DNA of 64,000 nt from Hydrogenophaga sp. (lineage in GTDB: Bacteria > Pseudomonadota > Gammaproteobacteria > Burkholderiales > Burkholderiaceae_C), in the NCBI GenBank assembly GCA_021154985.1, contig JAJNQE010000054.1, positions 1-64,000 of the forward strand, written 5' to 3'. Below the pieces are notes generated by a model. It was not told where the DNA came from and searched no databases. It saw only the letters and a program-made list of their open reading frames with translations. Numbering within the stretch: the stretch's first letter is position 1; each line of letters starts with the position of its first letter. This document shows positions 1 to 8,207 of this stretch, piece after piece. A program made the position numbers and the translations under genes.

Positions 1-525
1 GCGGATCATGGCGCGCGCATAAGGACCATACGAGCAGCGGCACAGCGGGATCTGGTTCATGATCGCCGCGCCGTCCACCAGCCAGCCGACCACGCCCACA
101 TCGGCCCAGGTGAGGGTGGGGTAGTTGAAGATCGAGCTGTATTTCGCCTTGCCCGAGTGCAGCGCGTCGAACATCTGGTCGCGGCTGGTGCCCAGCGTTT
201 CGGCCGCGCTGTAGAGGTACAGGCCATGGCCACCTTCGTCCTGCACCTTGGCCACCAGAATGGCCTTGCGTTTGAGGCTGGGCGCCCGGCTGATCCAGTT
301 GCCCTCGGGCAGCATGCCCACGATCTCGCTGTGCGCGTGCTGGCTGATCTGGCGAACCAGCGTCTTGCGGTAAGCGTCGGGCATCCAGTCGCGCGGCTCG
401 ATCTTGCCGTCGGCGTCGACCACGGCATCAAAGTGGGCCTGCAACGCGGTGTCGTGGGGCACCGCTTTCAGCGACGTGCCGGGCTTGGCATCGGCGTCGG
501 GAACGTTGAACGACTGGGTGTACAT
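1..525 (-). CDS. paaA: 1,2-phenylacetyl-CoA epoxidase subunit PaaA (5' part, runs off the window)
   Basis: Catalytic subunit of the PaaABC(D)E multicomponent monooxygenase, which epoxidises phenylacetyl-CoA in aerobic phenylacetate degradation (family knowledge). The first 175 codons are present; the rest lies left of the window. The protein starts [16 protein letters not shown] and contains a ferritin-like di-iron motif ([13 protein letters not shown], about residues 90-102) and a conserved [14 protein letters not shown] segment. The ATG at 525 follows an AGGAG-like ribosome site. A perfect TetR-type palindrome overlaps the -35 region upstream, and TATACT (complement of 564-569) is the likely -10. 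The remaining paa genes presumably follow to the left. Identification is confident. Confidence 0.93.
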   Translation of the reverse strand, partial: MYTQSFNVPDADAKPGTSLKAVPHDTALQAHFDAVVDADGKIEPRDWMPDAYRKTLVRQISQHAHSEIVGMLPEGNWISRAPSLKRKAILVAKVQDEGGHGLYLYSAAETLGTSRDQMFDALHSGKAKYSSIFNYPTLTWADVGVVGWLVDGAAIMNQIPLCRCSYGPYARAMIR

Positions 526-578
526 GCGCGTCTCCTGCGCCGCTGACCGGGCGCGTGGATCGCAGTATAGCCAATTAA

Positions 579-594
579 CCGACCGATCGGTCGG
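579..594. promoter_or_regulatory. PaaR-type TetR operator in front of paaA
   Basis: CCGACCGATCGGTCGG is a perfect 16-bp palindrome 54 bp upstream of the paaA start. It lies where the -35 region of a promoter with -10 TATACT (564-569, minus strand) would fall, so a bound repressor would block transcription. An imperfect copy lies between the crotonase gene and paaG at 59438-59453. TetR-family PaaR repressors are known to control paa genes in betaproteobacteria; assigning this site to PaaR is inference. Confidence 0.75.
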
Positions 595-654
595 GAAATT
601 TTGAGCCTACATCTGCTTACCCCGGTGTGCCCGCTCCACCGTACAGTGCGCGCC

Positions 655-1308
655 ATGCCTGCATGCCCACCCACACCACGCCGTTGGTTGCCAACCGCCC
701 TTTGCTCGACCGCCGCCTTGAGTCTGGTGCTGTGTCTGTCGGCCTGTGGCGGAGGCGGTGACGACGAGCCGTCCGCCGCCCCGTCGGCCACCGTGGGCCC
801 CGCGCCCGTCAGCACCACGGGCTCATCCCCCTCCACGGGCGGCGCTGTGGCGCTGATCGCGCTGGATGCTTCCACGTCCTGTGGCCTTGCCAACTTTCGC
901 ACCGAACTGCTGCAGTTGATCAATGCGGCCCGCGCGCAGCCGCGCGTTTGCGGGAGCAGCAACCTTCCCGCTGTGGGGGCTCTGGCCTGGAACGATCGTT
1001 TGTTCTCTGCCGCCGCGCGCCATTCGCGCGACATGGCGGTCAACAACTACTTCTCACACACCAGCCTGGATGGCCGCAGTTTCTCGCGCCGCATCACCGA
1101 CGAAGGCTATGCGCAGTCTTTCGCCGGGGAAAACATTGCCGCGGGGCAGTCAACCGTTTCCGCTGTGATGTCAGGATGGTTGGCCAGTCCGGGCCATTGC
1201 GCAAACATCATGCGCGCAGAGTTCCGCGATGTGGCCGTGAGCTGTGTCTCGCAGGCGGGAAGCAACTATGGCCGCTACTGGACCATGGTGCTGGCCAGGC
1301 CGCTTTGA
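655..1308 (+). CDS. CAP (SCP-like) domain lipoprotein
   Basis: Predicted 217-residue secreted lipoprotein of the CAP/SCP superfamily; bacterial members are extracytoplasmic proteins of mostly unknown function. The N-terminus has basic residues, a hydrophobic stretch and a lipobox LSAC (about residues 27-30), then a Gly/Ser/Pro linker. The CAP domain follows (about residues 75-217) with the usual His/Glu positions in ARHSRDM, GENIAAG and SPGHCANIM, and two Cys that may form a disulfide. The ATG at 655 is preferred because it gives a proper lipoprotein signal; an upstream TTG at 601 would add 18 unlikely residues. It is convergent with rlmJ (11 bp apart). Confidence 0.82.
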   Translation: MPACPPTPRRWLPTALCSTAALSLVLCLSACGGGGDDEPSAAPSATVGPAPVSTTGSSPSTGGAVALIALDASTSCGLANFRTELLQLINAARAQPRVCGSSNLPAVGALAWNDRLFSAAARHSRDMAVNNYFSHTSLDGRSFSRRITDEGYAQSFAGENIAAGQSTVSAVMSGWLASPGHCANIMRAEFRDVAVSCVSQAGSNYGRYWTMVLARPL

Positions 1309-1319
1309 GCGGCAGGCGC

Positions 1320-2237
1320 TCAGCCGCCCGATTCGAGCGTTTGGGACTTGCCCCGACCGCGCCCCAGGTGGGTCAGCAACTGCGGCAGCGCGACCTGCAA
1401 CACGCCCTTGAGCGTGTGCGGCGGGTTCACCACGAACATGCCGCTGGCCGTCAGTCCGGGCCGGTCTTCCGGGCCGTGGGTCGGGTCCTGACCGATGGCC
1501 AAGGTGGCATTGAGCCAGGGCTTTTGGGCCTGGTTGCACAGTGTCTTGAGCCGGCGCGGCAGGTCGTGCGCCTCGGGTCGTGGAATCACCGGGTACCAGA
1601 CGAGGTAGGTTCCGGTCGGGAAACGTTTGATTGCCTCCTGTATGCAGGCGCTCACTTTCGCGTAGTCGCTCTTGATCTCGTAGCTCGGGTCGATCAACAC
1701 CACCGCGCGTTTGGAGCCGGTGGCCGAGGGCGGTGGCGGCAGCAGCGGGCGCAGGCCTTCAAAGCCATCTTCGCGTGCCACTGCAATCTGGCGCCCCGCA
1801 TCGAGCTGGGCGATGTTGGCCGAGAGTGTCTTGCTGTCGGTGGGGTGCAGTTCGAACAGCTTGAGGCGGTCGCGCGATTCGGTGCGCATCAGCTGCTGCA
1901 TCACGAACGGAGAGCCGGGGTACACCCGCAGCGCGCCCGACGGATTGAAGCTGGCGATGGTATCGAGGTAGTCGTCGATCGCGGGCGACACATCTTTGGC
2001 CGGCGGCTGGTCGGCCGCGCGCAGCGCCGCCATCAGCTTGACCACGCCGTCCTTGGCCTCACCGCCGGTTTCGGTGTAATCACCATCCAGCCGGTACAAA
2101 CCGGCGCCGGCGTGGGTATCGACCAAGGTGATGCCGGCCTCTTTCTGCATCAGATGGCGCAGTGTGGCAATCAGGGTGGTGTGCTTGAGCACGTCGGCGT
2201 GGTTGCCGGCGTGGAAGGCGTGTCGGTAGCTGAACAT
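1320..2237 (-). CDS. rlmJ: 23S rRNA (adenine(2030)-N6)-methyltransferase RlmJ
   Basis: Methylates A2030 of 23S rRNA using S-adenosylmethionine (family knowledge). The 305-residue protein starts MFSYRHAFHAGNHADVLKH, the characteristic RlmJ N-terminus. It carries VDTHAGAGLY (SAM-binding region, about residues 40-50) and VVLIDPSYE, the DPPY-like catalytic motif of N6-adenine methyltransferases (here DPSY). The start at 2237 was chosen because the family begins at this motif; 27 further in-frame codons upstream overlap the rplM promoter region. It is divergent from rplM-rpsI. Confidence 0.9.
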   Translation of the reverse strand: MFSYRHAFHAGNHADVLKHTTLIATLRHLMQKEAGITLVDTHAGAGLYRLDGDYTETGGEAKDGVVKLMAALRAADQPPAKDVSPAIDDYLDTIASFNPSGALRVYPGSPFVMQQLMRTESRDRLKLFELHPTDSKTLSANIAQLDAGRQIAVAREDGFEGLRPLLPPPPSATGSKRAVVLIDPSYEIKSDYAKVSACIQEAIKRFPTGTYLVWYPVIPRPEAHDLPRRLKTLCNQAQKPWLNATLAIGQDPTHGPEDRPGLTASGMFVVNPPHTLKGVLQVALPQLLTHLGRGRGKSQTLESGG

Positions 2238-2289
2238 GCATGGATGGTAGCCGTTTGGCCACATCGCCAGACCCCTGAGCACGATGCAT

Positions 2290-2319
2290 TTGCCATGCAA
2301 GCCGGGAATTTCGTACAAT
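2290..2319 (+). promoter_or_regulatory. Sigma-70 promoter for rplM-rpsI
   Basis: TTGCCA (2290-2295) and TACAAT (2314-2319) are separated by 18 bp; each matches the sigma-70 consensus at five of six positions. Transcription would start near 2326 and leave an rplM leader of about 118 nt. It is the best housekeeping-type promoter seen in the window, as expected for ribosomal protein genes. Confidence 0.65.
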
Positions 2320-2443
2320 CGAGGGCTTCGCAGCGATCAGCTGGCTCCGCGGCGAAGCATTCAAAACCCACCTAAGAGCGTTCCGTCAGAGAACGACCGA
2401 CCGTGGAAAAGAGCCGCCAAACCACCTCTTCAAGAGAAAACTC

Positions 2444-2875
2444 ATGACCAAAACGTTCAGCGCAAAACCCGCTGACGTGACGCACGAGTGGTTTGTGATT
2501 GACGCGACCGACAAGGTCCTCGGACGAGTTGCCAGTGAAGTGGCTCTCCGTTTGCGCGGCAAACACAAGGCCATTTACACGCCTCACGTCGACACCGGTG
2601 ACTTCATCGTCATCATCAACGCAGCCAAGATCCGCGTCACGGGCAACAAGGCCCTCGACAAGGTGTATTACCGTCACTCGGGTTACCCCGGCGGTATCTA
2701 CGGCACCAACTTCCGCGACATGCAGGCCAAGCACCCTGGCCGCGCACTCGAAAAGGCTGTCAAGGGCATGCTGCCCAAGGGCCCGCTCGGCTACGCCATG
2801 ATCAAGAAGCTCAAGGTGTACGGTGGTGCAGAGCACCCGCACACCGCCCAACAGCCGCAAGTGCTGGAACTCTAA
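2444..2875 (+). CDS. rplM: 50S ribosomal protein L13
   Basis: Early-assembling large-subunit protein. Its 143 residues match the usual bacterial length. Recognised by [20 protein letters not shown], then DKVLGRVAS, the HSGYPGGIY stretch (about residues 78-86) and the C-terminal [13 protein letters not shown]. It is followed 12 bp downstream by rpsI, the conserved two-gene operon. The leader of about 118 nt is long enough for autogenous control of the kind known for L13 in E. coli, but no specific structure was identified. Confidence 0.98.
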   Translation: MTKTFSAKPADVTHEWFVIDATDKVLGRVASEVALRLRGKHKAIYTPHVDTGDFIVIINAAKIRVTGNKALDKVYYRHSGYPGGIYGTNFRDMQAKHPGRALEKAVKGMLPKGPLGYAMIKKLKVYGGAEHPHTAQQPQVLEL

Positions 2876-2887
2876 AGGAGCCTTGAG

Positions 2888-3280
2888 ATGATTGGTGAAT
2901 GGAACAATGGAACCGGCCGTCGCAAATCCAGCGTCGCCCGTGTTTTCCTGAAAAAAGGCTCTGGCCACATCACGGTCAATGGCAAGGACATTCAGGCCTA
3001 CTTCGGCCGTGAAACCTCCATCATGATCGCCAAGCAGCCTTTGCTGCTGACGAACCATGCCGAGACGTTCGACATCCAAGTGAACGTGCACGGTGGCGGC
3101 GAGTCCGGCCAAGCCGGCGCGGTGCGCCACGGCATCACCCGCGCCCTGATCGACTACGACGCCACGCTCAAGTCGGGCCTGTCGCAAGCCGGTTTCGTGA
3201 CGCGCGATGCCCGCGAAGTCGAACGGAAAAAAGTCGGTCTGCGCTCCGCGCGCCGTCGCAAGCAGTTCAGCAAACGCTAA
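2888..3280 (+). CDS. rpsI: 30S ribosomal protein S9
   Basis: Small-subunit protein whose C-terminal tail reaches the P-site tRNA. It has 130 residues, the usual length, with [15 protein letters not shown] near the N-terminus, [15 protein letters not shown] in the middle and the basic tail [11 protein letters not shown]. The ATG at 2888 follows AAAGGAGCC. It is the second gene of the rplM-rpsI operon, which ends at the hairpin terminator at 3304-3336. Confidence 0.98.
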   Translation: MIGEWNNGTGRRKSSVARVFLKKGSGHITVNGKDIQAYFGRETSIMIAKQPLLLTNHAETFDIQVNVHGGGESGQAGAVRHGITRALIDYDATLKSGLSQAGFVTRDAREVERKKVGLRSARRRKQFSKR

Positions 3281-3303
3281 TCTGTCTGGCCTCAACTGCA
3301 AAA

Positions 3304-3336
3304 GCCGCCTTCAAGTCAAACTTGGGGCGGTTTTTG
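3304..3336 (+). terminator. Rho-independent terminator of rplM-rpsI
   Basis: Stem CCGCC..CAAGT pairs with ACTTG..GGCGG around a short loop and is followed by TTTTT, 24 bp after the rpsI stop codon. Confidence 0.8.
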
Positions 3337-3381
3337 CTTTCTGGGCCCGGGTTGCGTTTGCTTTCACTTTGAAAGGTTTGC

Positions 3382-4089
3382 ATGCGGTTTCGGCTTCTGC
3401 GCAGAAAACTCACCGTCAGCGCACCGCGCATGGCGGTTCGCAGTGCGTTGCCGTGGCCGTTTCGTTGGTTGCTCGGTGCGGTGGTGCTGGGCTTCTCGGG
3501 GTCGCTGGCCATGTGGGCCTTTGAGTTTGGTCGTGACATCGCCGGTCTGGATCGCGAATCCAAGCAGGAGCTTTCCCGCTTGCGCAACGAAGTGCAAACC
3601 CTGCGTGCCGATCTGCTGGTGGCCCAGTCGGTTGCAAACACCTCGGAGAGCCTGCTCACCACCGAGCGCAGCGCGCAGGAGCAGTTGGCCATGCGCATCC
3701 GGCAACTTGAAGTTGACAACGAAGCCCTGCGCAGCGACCTCGGTTTTTTTGAACGCCTGATCCCTGGGTCCGGCAGCAGCGATCTCAGTATCCGCGGCCT
3801 GCAGGCTGAGCGCGTGTCCGACACCCAGTGGCGCTGGCAGGCGCTCATGATGCAGGCAGTCAAGAATGCGCCCGATTTCAAGGGAGGACTTGAAATCACC
3901 TTCACCGGCACGCTTGAGGGTCAGCCCTGGTCGATGGCGCATTCGCCCACGCCGCAGGCGGTGCTGGTCAAGGGCTATTTGCGGCTCGAAGGCATCGTCG
4001 ATGTGCCGCCATCGGCCATGGTAAAAAACGTGACAGCCCGTGTCATGCAGGGCGGCTCGGTGCGATCGGTGCAAACATTCCAGCTGTGA
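3382..4089 (+). CDS. DUF6776-like membrane-anchored coiled-coil protein
   Basis: A 235-residue protein of unknown function. A basic N-terminus is followed by one membrane segment (about residues 30-48, WLLGAVVLGFSGSLAMW), then a heptad-rich, probably coiled-coil stretch (about 55-118: SRLRNEVQTLRADLL to QLEVDNEALRSDL) and a C-terminal domain expected in the periplasm. The layout resembles small inner-membrane proteins assigned to DUF6776 in Burkholderiales; that family name is from memory. It lies 31 bp before the bactofilin gene and is probably co-transcribed with it, so a role in envelope architecture is possible but unproven. Confidence 0.72.
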   Translation: MRFRLLRRKLTVSAPRMAVRSALPWPFRWLLGAVVLGFSGSLAMWAFEFGRDIAGLDRESKQELSRLRNEVQTLRADLLVAQSVANTSESLLTTERSAQEQLAMRIRQLEVDNEALRSDLGFFERLIPGSGSSDLSIRGLQAERVSDTQWRWQALMMQAVKNAPDFKGGLEITFTGTLEGQPWSMAHSPTPQAVLVKGYLRLEGIVDVPPSAMVKNVTARVMQGGSVRSVQTFQL

Positions 4090-4120
4090 CCAACAGCGAT
4101 CTGTCGTTTGGAGAACTCCC

Positions 4121-4519
4121 ATGTTTGGCAAGAAAAAACAACCGCCCATCAAAAGCCTGATTGCTCAAGGCACGCGCATCGAGGGGAATGTGCTTTTCCA
4201 TGACGGCCTGCGTGTGGACGGTCAAGTCGTGGGCGACATCCGTGCCAGCGATGAACAGCCCAGCATTCTGGTGATCAGCGAGGTCGCGGTGGTCACGGGC
4301 CAGATCCTTGCGGACCACGTGATCATCAATGGCCACGTCAAGGGACCCGTGCAGGCGTTCGAACTGCTGGAGCTGCAGCCCAAGGCGCGCATTGAAGGCG
4401 ATGTGTCGTACAAGGCACTGGAAATGCACCAAGGCGCGACCATCACTGGCCAGCTCAAGCCCATGGCGGTGGACATCGACGACAAACCCACACTGAAGCT
4501 GGCGGCAAACAACGGCTGA
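4121..4519 (+). CDS. Bactofilin (polymer-forming cytoskeletal protein)
   Basis: A 132-residue protein of the bactofilin family: a right-handed beta-helix that polymerises without nucleotide into cytoskeletal or membrane-associated filaments. The central region repeats short turns (GTRIEGNVLFHDGLRVDG, VVTGQILADHVIINGHVKG, ARIEGDVSY, ATITGQL) typical of the fold; the ends (MFGKKKQPPIKS and the last 15 residues) are the usual unstructured flanks. The ATG at 4121 is supported by GGAGAACTCCC and by the conserved short basic N-terminus; an upstream in-frame ATG at 4040 would overlap the previous gene. Confidence 0.9.
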   Translation: MFGKKKQPPIKSLIAQGTRIEGNVLFHDGLRVDGQVVGDIRASDEQPSILVISEVAVVTGQILADHVIINGHVKGPVQAFELLELQPKARIEGDVSYKALEMHQGATITGQLKPMAVDIDDKPTLKLAANNG

Positions 4520-4629
4520 ACACATTCCCGAGTGAATTGAATTAGTATCACCAGACATCCAGGACGTGCTGTGCGTCCCGCTTTCCCCAGTGGACCTGAT
4601 CGAGGGCCACACATCCCAAGAGGTCATCC

Positions 4630-4995
4630 ATGAGTGCAGTGGCAGAAAACATCCAGACCGACATGCCGGCCCCGCTGGTGTTCACCGACAGCGCCGCCGC
4701 CAAGGTGGCCGAGTTGGTGGCCGAAGAGGGCAATCCCGATTTGAAACTGCGCGTGTTCGTGCAGGGCGGCGGCTGCTCCGGCTTCCAGTACGGCTTCACC
4801 TTTGACGAGGTGGTCAACGAAGACGACACCACCATGTCGAAAAACGGTGTGTCGCTGTTGATCGACGCCATGAGCTACCAGTACCTGGTGGGCGCCGAGA
4901 TCGACTACAAGGAAGACTTGGAAGGCGCGCAGTTCGTGATCAAGAACCCGAACGCCAACAGCACCTGCGGTTGCGGTTCCAGCTTCAGCGTTTGA
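4630..4995 (+). CDS. erpA: Iron-sulfur cluster insertion protein ErpA
   Basis: A-type carrier that delivers Fe-S clusters to target enzymes. It has 121 residues with the three conserved cysteines: GGGCSGF (about residue 48) and the C-terminal STCGCGSSF pair. The acidic VVNEDDTTM segment and [18 protein letters not shown] also match the ErpA/HesB family. It stands alone between the bactofilin gene and a strong bidirectional terminator; the ATG is preceded by AAGAGG. Confidence 0.95.
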   Translation: MSAVAENIQTDMPAPLVFTDSAAAKVAELVAEEGNPDLKLRVFVQGGGCSGFQYGFTFDEVVNEDDTTMSKNGVSLLIDAMSYQYLVGAEIDYKEDLEGAQFVIKNPNANSTCGCGSSFSV

Positions 4996-5019
4996 CGCTG
5001 CAGCGCCGGTGGCGCCAAT

Positions 5020-5050
5020 GAAAAAGGGGAGCTGAAAGCTCCCCTTTTTC
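5020..5050. terminator. Bidirectional terminator between erpA and the M23 peptidase gene
   Basis: GAAAAAGGGGAGCT and AGCTCCCCTTTTTC form a perfect 14-bp stem around a GAA loop. It has a T-run on the 3' side in both orientations, so it can terminate both convergent genes. Confidence 0.93.
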
Positions 5051-5069
5051 ATTTCTGCCGGTCGTGGCT

Positions 5070-6425
5070 CTATTCAGCGCTGGCCTGCTGAACGCTGGCG
5101 GCCGCATTGAGTTGAACCCGCTGCAATTGGGCCACCGAGTCAAAGCTCGAACGGGACGCCGGGTTGATCGGGATGGACTCGCTCTGGCGCGCGATGACCA
5201 AAGGGTCCTGGTGGACGCCGTTGTCGCGGAATTCAAAGTGCAGATGCGGGCCGGTGGACGCGCCCGTTGATCCAACGGCTCCGATCAAATCGCCTTGGCC
5301 GACCTTTTGGCCCTGGCGCACGCCGATGCGGCTGAGGTGGGCGTAAACCGTCGTCTGGTTGCTGCGATGGCGGATGTAGATCACGTTGCCATAGCCCCGC
5401 TGCACGCCGGCGAACTCGACCACGCCATCTCCAATGGTGCGCACGGGCGTGCCGGTGGGAGCAGCGTAATCCACCCCCAGGTGGGCCTTGCGGGTGCCGG
5501 AAATGGGGTGAAAGCGCATGCCGTAACCGCTGCTCACGCGAGAGAATTCCAGCGGCGATGACAGGTAGAACTTGCGCGAGCTTTCGCCATTGAAGCCGTA
5601 GTAGGCGCCGCGCTGGCCAGGTTCTTCGAACCACACGCCCTCGTACTTTCGGCCGTTGTTGACGAATTCGGCGCTGAGCACGCGGCCGGTGCGCATGGAC
5701 TCACCGTCGGCTTCCAGGCTCTCGTAGACCACGCTGAAGCGGTCACCCTGGCGCAGGTCGCGCCGAAAGTCGATGTCGCTGGAGAACATCTCGGCCAACT
5801 GGACGGCGACCGGGTCGGGGATGTTGGCGGCGTCCGTGGCGGCGAACAGCGAGCTGCGGATCACACCACTGGCCAGGCGGGCCGAGGCGGTGAGCTCACC
5901 GGTCTCAAGGCGCGAGGTGAAGCCTTGCGGGCTGTTCTCGACGACAAGACGGGAGAATTTGCGGTCGTCGCCGGTGATCCAGCGCGAGGTCAGGCGTTGC
6001 AGCTCCTGGCGGTCGTTGGTCTCCACGCTCACCAGACGGCCGCCGCGGCCTTGCAGCAGCTGGCGGGCGCTGGTGTCGGTGCGCAGGAAGCCCTGGGCTT
6101 CGGTGTCCACCACGCCCAGGCGCTGCAGCAGGCTCTGGGCCGTGTCGTCGCGGCGGGTCACGTCGCTGCGAAACAGCACGAAGTCACTGGACGAAGCGGC
6201 CAGCGCGCCGGGCACTTCAAATGTGGGGGGGGTCAAGCTCTCGACCACCTGGCGAACCGGCAGATCGGATGCGTCGGGTGCAAGGGGTGCAATGCCGAAC
6301 GCGGTGACGCCGGTGCCCAACAGCAAAGCACCAATGGCGCCCGTGATGCGGCGGGGATGCCGTGCGAGGGTCTGTTGTGCGGCGTCAGCGAGCTGGGTCA
6401 GCGATTGGAGCAGCGGGCGGATCAA
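5070..6425 (-). CDS. M23 family metallopeptidase (LytM-type murein endopeptidase)
   Basis: Predicted inner-membrane-anchored or secreted zinc peptidase that cleaves peptidoglycan cross-links. A hydrophobic segment (ITGAIGALLLGTGVTAFGI, about residues 24-42) is followed by a long periplasmic region and the C-terminal M23 domain (about 300-420). Zinc-binding motifs are HLGVD and HLHFEF; the SSGYGMRFHPI segment is also typical. The start is uncertain: TTG at 6425 with AGGAAA ten bases upstream gives MIRPLLQSL, the N-terminus I would expect; an ATG at 6512 would add 29 residues. It is divergent from tyrS. Confidence 0.85.
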   Translation of the reverse strand: MIRPLLQSLTQLADAAQQTLARHPRRITGAIGALLLGTGVTAFGIAPLAPDASDLPVRQVVESLTPPTFEVPGALAASSSDFVLFRSDVTRRDDTAQSLLQRLGVVDTEAQGFLRTDTSARQLLQGRGGRLVSVETNDRQELQRLTSRWITGDDRKFSRLVVENSPQGFTSRLETGELTASARLASGVIRSSLFAATDAANIPDPVAVQLAEMFSSDIDFRRDLRQGDRFSVVYESLEADGESMRTGRVLSAEFVNNGRKYEGVWFEEPGQRGAYYGFNGESSRKFYLSSPLEFSRVSSGYGMRFHPISGTRKAHLGVDYAAPTGTPVRTIGDGVVEFAGVQRGYGNVIYIRHRSNQTTVYAHLSRIGVRQGQKVGQGDLIGAVGSTGASTGPHLHFEFRDNGVHQDPLVIARQSESIPINPASRSSFDSVAQLQRVQLNAAASVQQASAE

Positions 6426-6625
6426 AATCGGTGTTTCCTGAAAACGTGACCAACGGTCTGTTGGATGGGACACACAGGCTGATGAGCCCACGCGGAACAA
6501 GTTCACATTCATTGCGCGTGGGCGATGAACCGGATCCGACGTTTGCAAAAACTGCGCCAACTAAAATCCGTCACTGGACGCGAAGTATATCGACCACCCT
6601 GTAGCCCGCCATTCGGAAAAAGCCT

Positions 6626-7888
6626 ATGAATCCCAGCAGCCCAGCATCACAAAGTATTCACCTCGACCCTCCTGTTGAGGGCGTACTGACAGACGGCGTG
6701 AAAAATGCCTTGAGCGTGACACTGAGAGGGTGCGAGGAATTGATTCCCCAGGCCGACTGGATCAAAAAATTGTCACAGTCGGAGAAGACGGGCCAGCCTT
6801 TGCGCATCAAGTTGGGGCTGGACCCCACCGCCCCCGACATCCACATCGGCCACACGGTGGTGCTCAACAAGATGCGCCAGCTGCAGGATCTGGGACATCA
6901 GGTGATCTTTTTGATCGGGGACTTCACCAGCCTGATCGGCGATCCCTCGGGCCGCAACAACACCCGCCCGCCGCTGACCAGCGAGCAGATTCAGGCGAAT
7001 GCCGAGACGTACTACAAACAGGCGAGTCTGGTGCTGGACCCGGCCAAAACCGAGATTCGCTACAACAGCGAATGGAGCCTGCCGCTGGGTTCGATGGGCA
7101 TGATCCAGCTGGCGGCCAAGTACACCGTGGCGCGCATGATGGAGCGCAACGATTTCCACGACCGCTTCAAGGCCGGCACGCCGATCAGCGTGCACGAATT
7201 TTTGTACCCGCTGATGCAGGGCTACGACTCGGTGGCACTCAAGAGCGACCTGGAGCTGGGTGGTACCGACCAGAAGTTCAACCTGCTGATGGGCCGCCAC
7301 CTGCAGGCCGAGTACGGTCAGGAGCCACAGTGCATCCTGACCATGCCGCTGCTCGAAGGTCTGGATGGCGTGGACAAGATGTCCAAGAGCAAGAACAACT
7401 ACATCGGCATCACCGAGCCGGCGAACTCGATGTTCGCCAAGGTGCTGAGCATTTCCGACACGCTGATGTGGCGCTGGTACACGCTCTTGTCGTTCCAGTC
7501 GCTGGCGCACATCGAGTCGCTCAAGCAGGCGATTGCTGCGGGTGCGAATCCGAAGGATGCGAAGGTGGCGCTGGCCAAGGAAATCACCACACGTTTCCAC
7601 AGCGCGGCGGCGGCCGATGTGGCCGAGCAGGACTTCATCAACCGCAGCAAGGGCGGTGTGCCGGACGAGATTCCCGAGGTGTCCTTGTCGGGCGCGCCGT
7701 TGGGCATTGGGTCTTTGTTGAAATCGGCGGGTCTGGCGCCTTCCACCAGCGAGGCCAACCGTTTGATCGAGGGTGGTGGTGTGCGGGTGGATGGCGTGGT
7801 GATCAGCGACAAGGGTTTGAAGCTGCCTGCGGGGACGTTTGTGGTGCAAGTGGGGAAGCGCAAGTTTGCTCGCGTCTCCTTGAGCTGA
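6626..7888 (+). CDS. tyrS: Tyrosyl-tRNA synthetase
   Basis: Charges tRNA-Tyr with tyrosine using ATP. A 420-residue class I synthetase with the HIGH-type motif HIGHTVV (about residue 71), DLGHQVIFLIGDFTSLIGDPSGR-like core, the KMSKS loop (KMSKSKNNY) and a C-terminal S4-like RNA-binding domain (about 355-420). Length and motifs agree with the bacterial TyrRS branch that lacks the long insert of the E. coli enzyme. The 200 bp upstream, shared with the divergent peptidase gene, should hold its promoter. A palindromic repeat interrupted by an IS110 element lies directly downstream. Confidence 0.97.
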   Translation: MNPSSPASQSIHLDPPVEGVLTDGVKNALSVTLRGCEELIPQADWIKKLSQSEKTGQPLRIKLGLDPTAPDIHIGHTVVLNKMRQLQDLGHQVIFLIGDFTSLIGDPSGRNNTRPPLTSEQIQANAETYYKQASLVLDPAKTEIRYNSEWSLPLGSMGMIQLAAKYTVARMMERNDFHDRFKAGTPISVHEFLYPLMQGYDSVALKSDLELGGTDQKFNLLMGRHLQAEYGQEPQCILTMPLLEGLDGVDKMSKSKNNYIGITEPANSMFAKVLSISDTLMWRWYTLLSFQSLAHIESLKQAIAAGANPKDAKVALAKEITTRFHSAAAADVAEQDFINRSKGGVPDEIPEVSLSGAPLGIGSLLKSAGLAPSTSEANRLIEGGGVRVDGVVISDKGLKLPAGTFVVQVGKRKFARVSLS

Positions 7889-7922
7889 TTTCACCTTCAC
7901 TCGTTGCGTTTCGTTCATTGAC

Positions 7923-7992
7923 CTCGCGTGATCGGAGCGGCACGGCGCTCTGCTCCGCGAATGTCCTCCGGCGGCTGGAGCCGCCTCCCCCT
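7923..7992 (+). repeat. Left arm and centre of a palindromic intergenic repeat, interrupted by the IS
   Basis: Starts CTCGCGTGATCGGAGCGG, contains GCTCCGCGAATGTCCTCCG and ends CCGCCTCCCCCT at the IS boundary. Its first part is the inverted counterpart of the right arm at 9209-9251 (GATCGGA/TCCGATC, CGGCACGGC/GCCGTGCCG). The second part recurs in inverted orientation at 9311-9372. Without the IS, the arms would form a hairpin-like element of about 115 bp directly behind tyrS. Confidence 0.85.
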
Positions 7993-8004
7993 GATACTCT
8001 GACC

Positions 8005-8185
8005 CCGCTCTCCTTGCACCCAAGAGAGCCCGCTGAGTGACCCCGACACTCCCCCTGGGATGGCATCTCGGCATAAAGACTGGGGCACACGGCGGATTCG
8101 ACGCTGTAGCTCGTACGGTGTCTTGAGGCGCTGCCAGCCAAGGCTGGCGGCGACCTCGCGTATCAGGATGCGCAAGTCGAATGTG
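8005..8185 (+). ncRNA. Bridge RNA of the IS110 element
   Basis: Predicted guide RNA that pairs target and donor DNA for the IS110 recombinase. Structure seen: 5' stem-loop GCTCTC/GAGAGC (8007-8029); target-binding loop closed by 8030-8044 with 8082-8095 (CCGC, GTG and CCCC pairs); donor-binding loop closed by ATTCGAC (8096-8102) with GTCGAAT (8176-8182), with an inner hairpin GCCAGCC/GGCTGGC. Guides: 8049-8056 CTCCCCCT equals the left target; 8073-8078 ATAAAG complements the right target CTTTAT; 8115-8123 ACGGTGTCT equals the element's right end (9200-9208); 8160-8166 GTATCAG complements its left end (7991-7997). The RNA ends are estimates. Confidence 0.88.
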
Positions 8186-8207
8186 GTGCGTTTGACAGGA
8201 GATCACC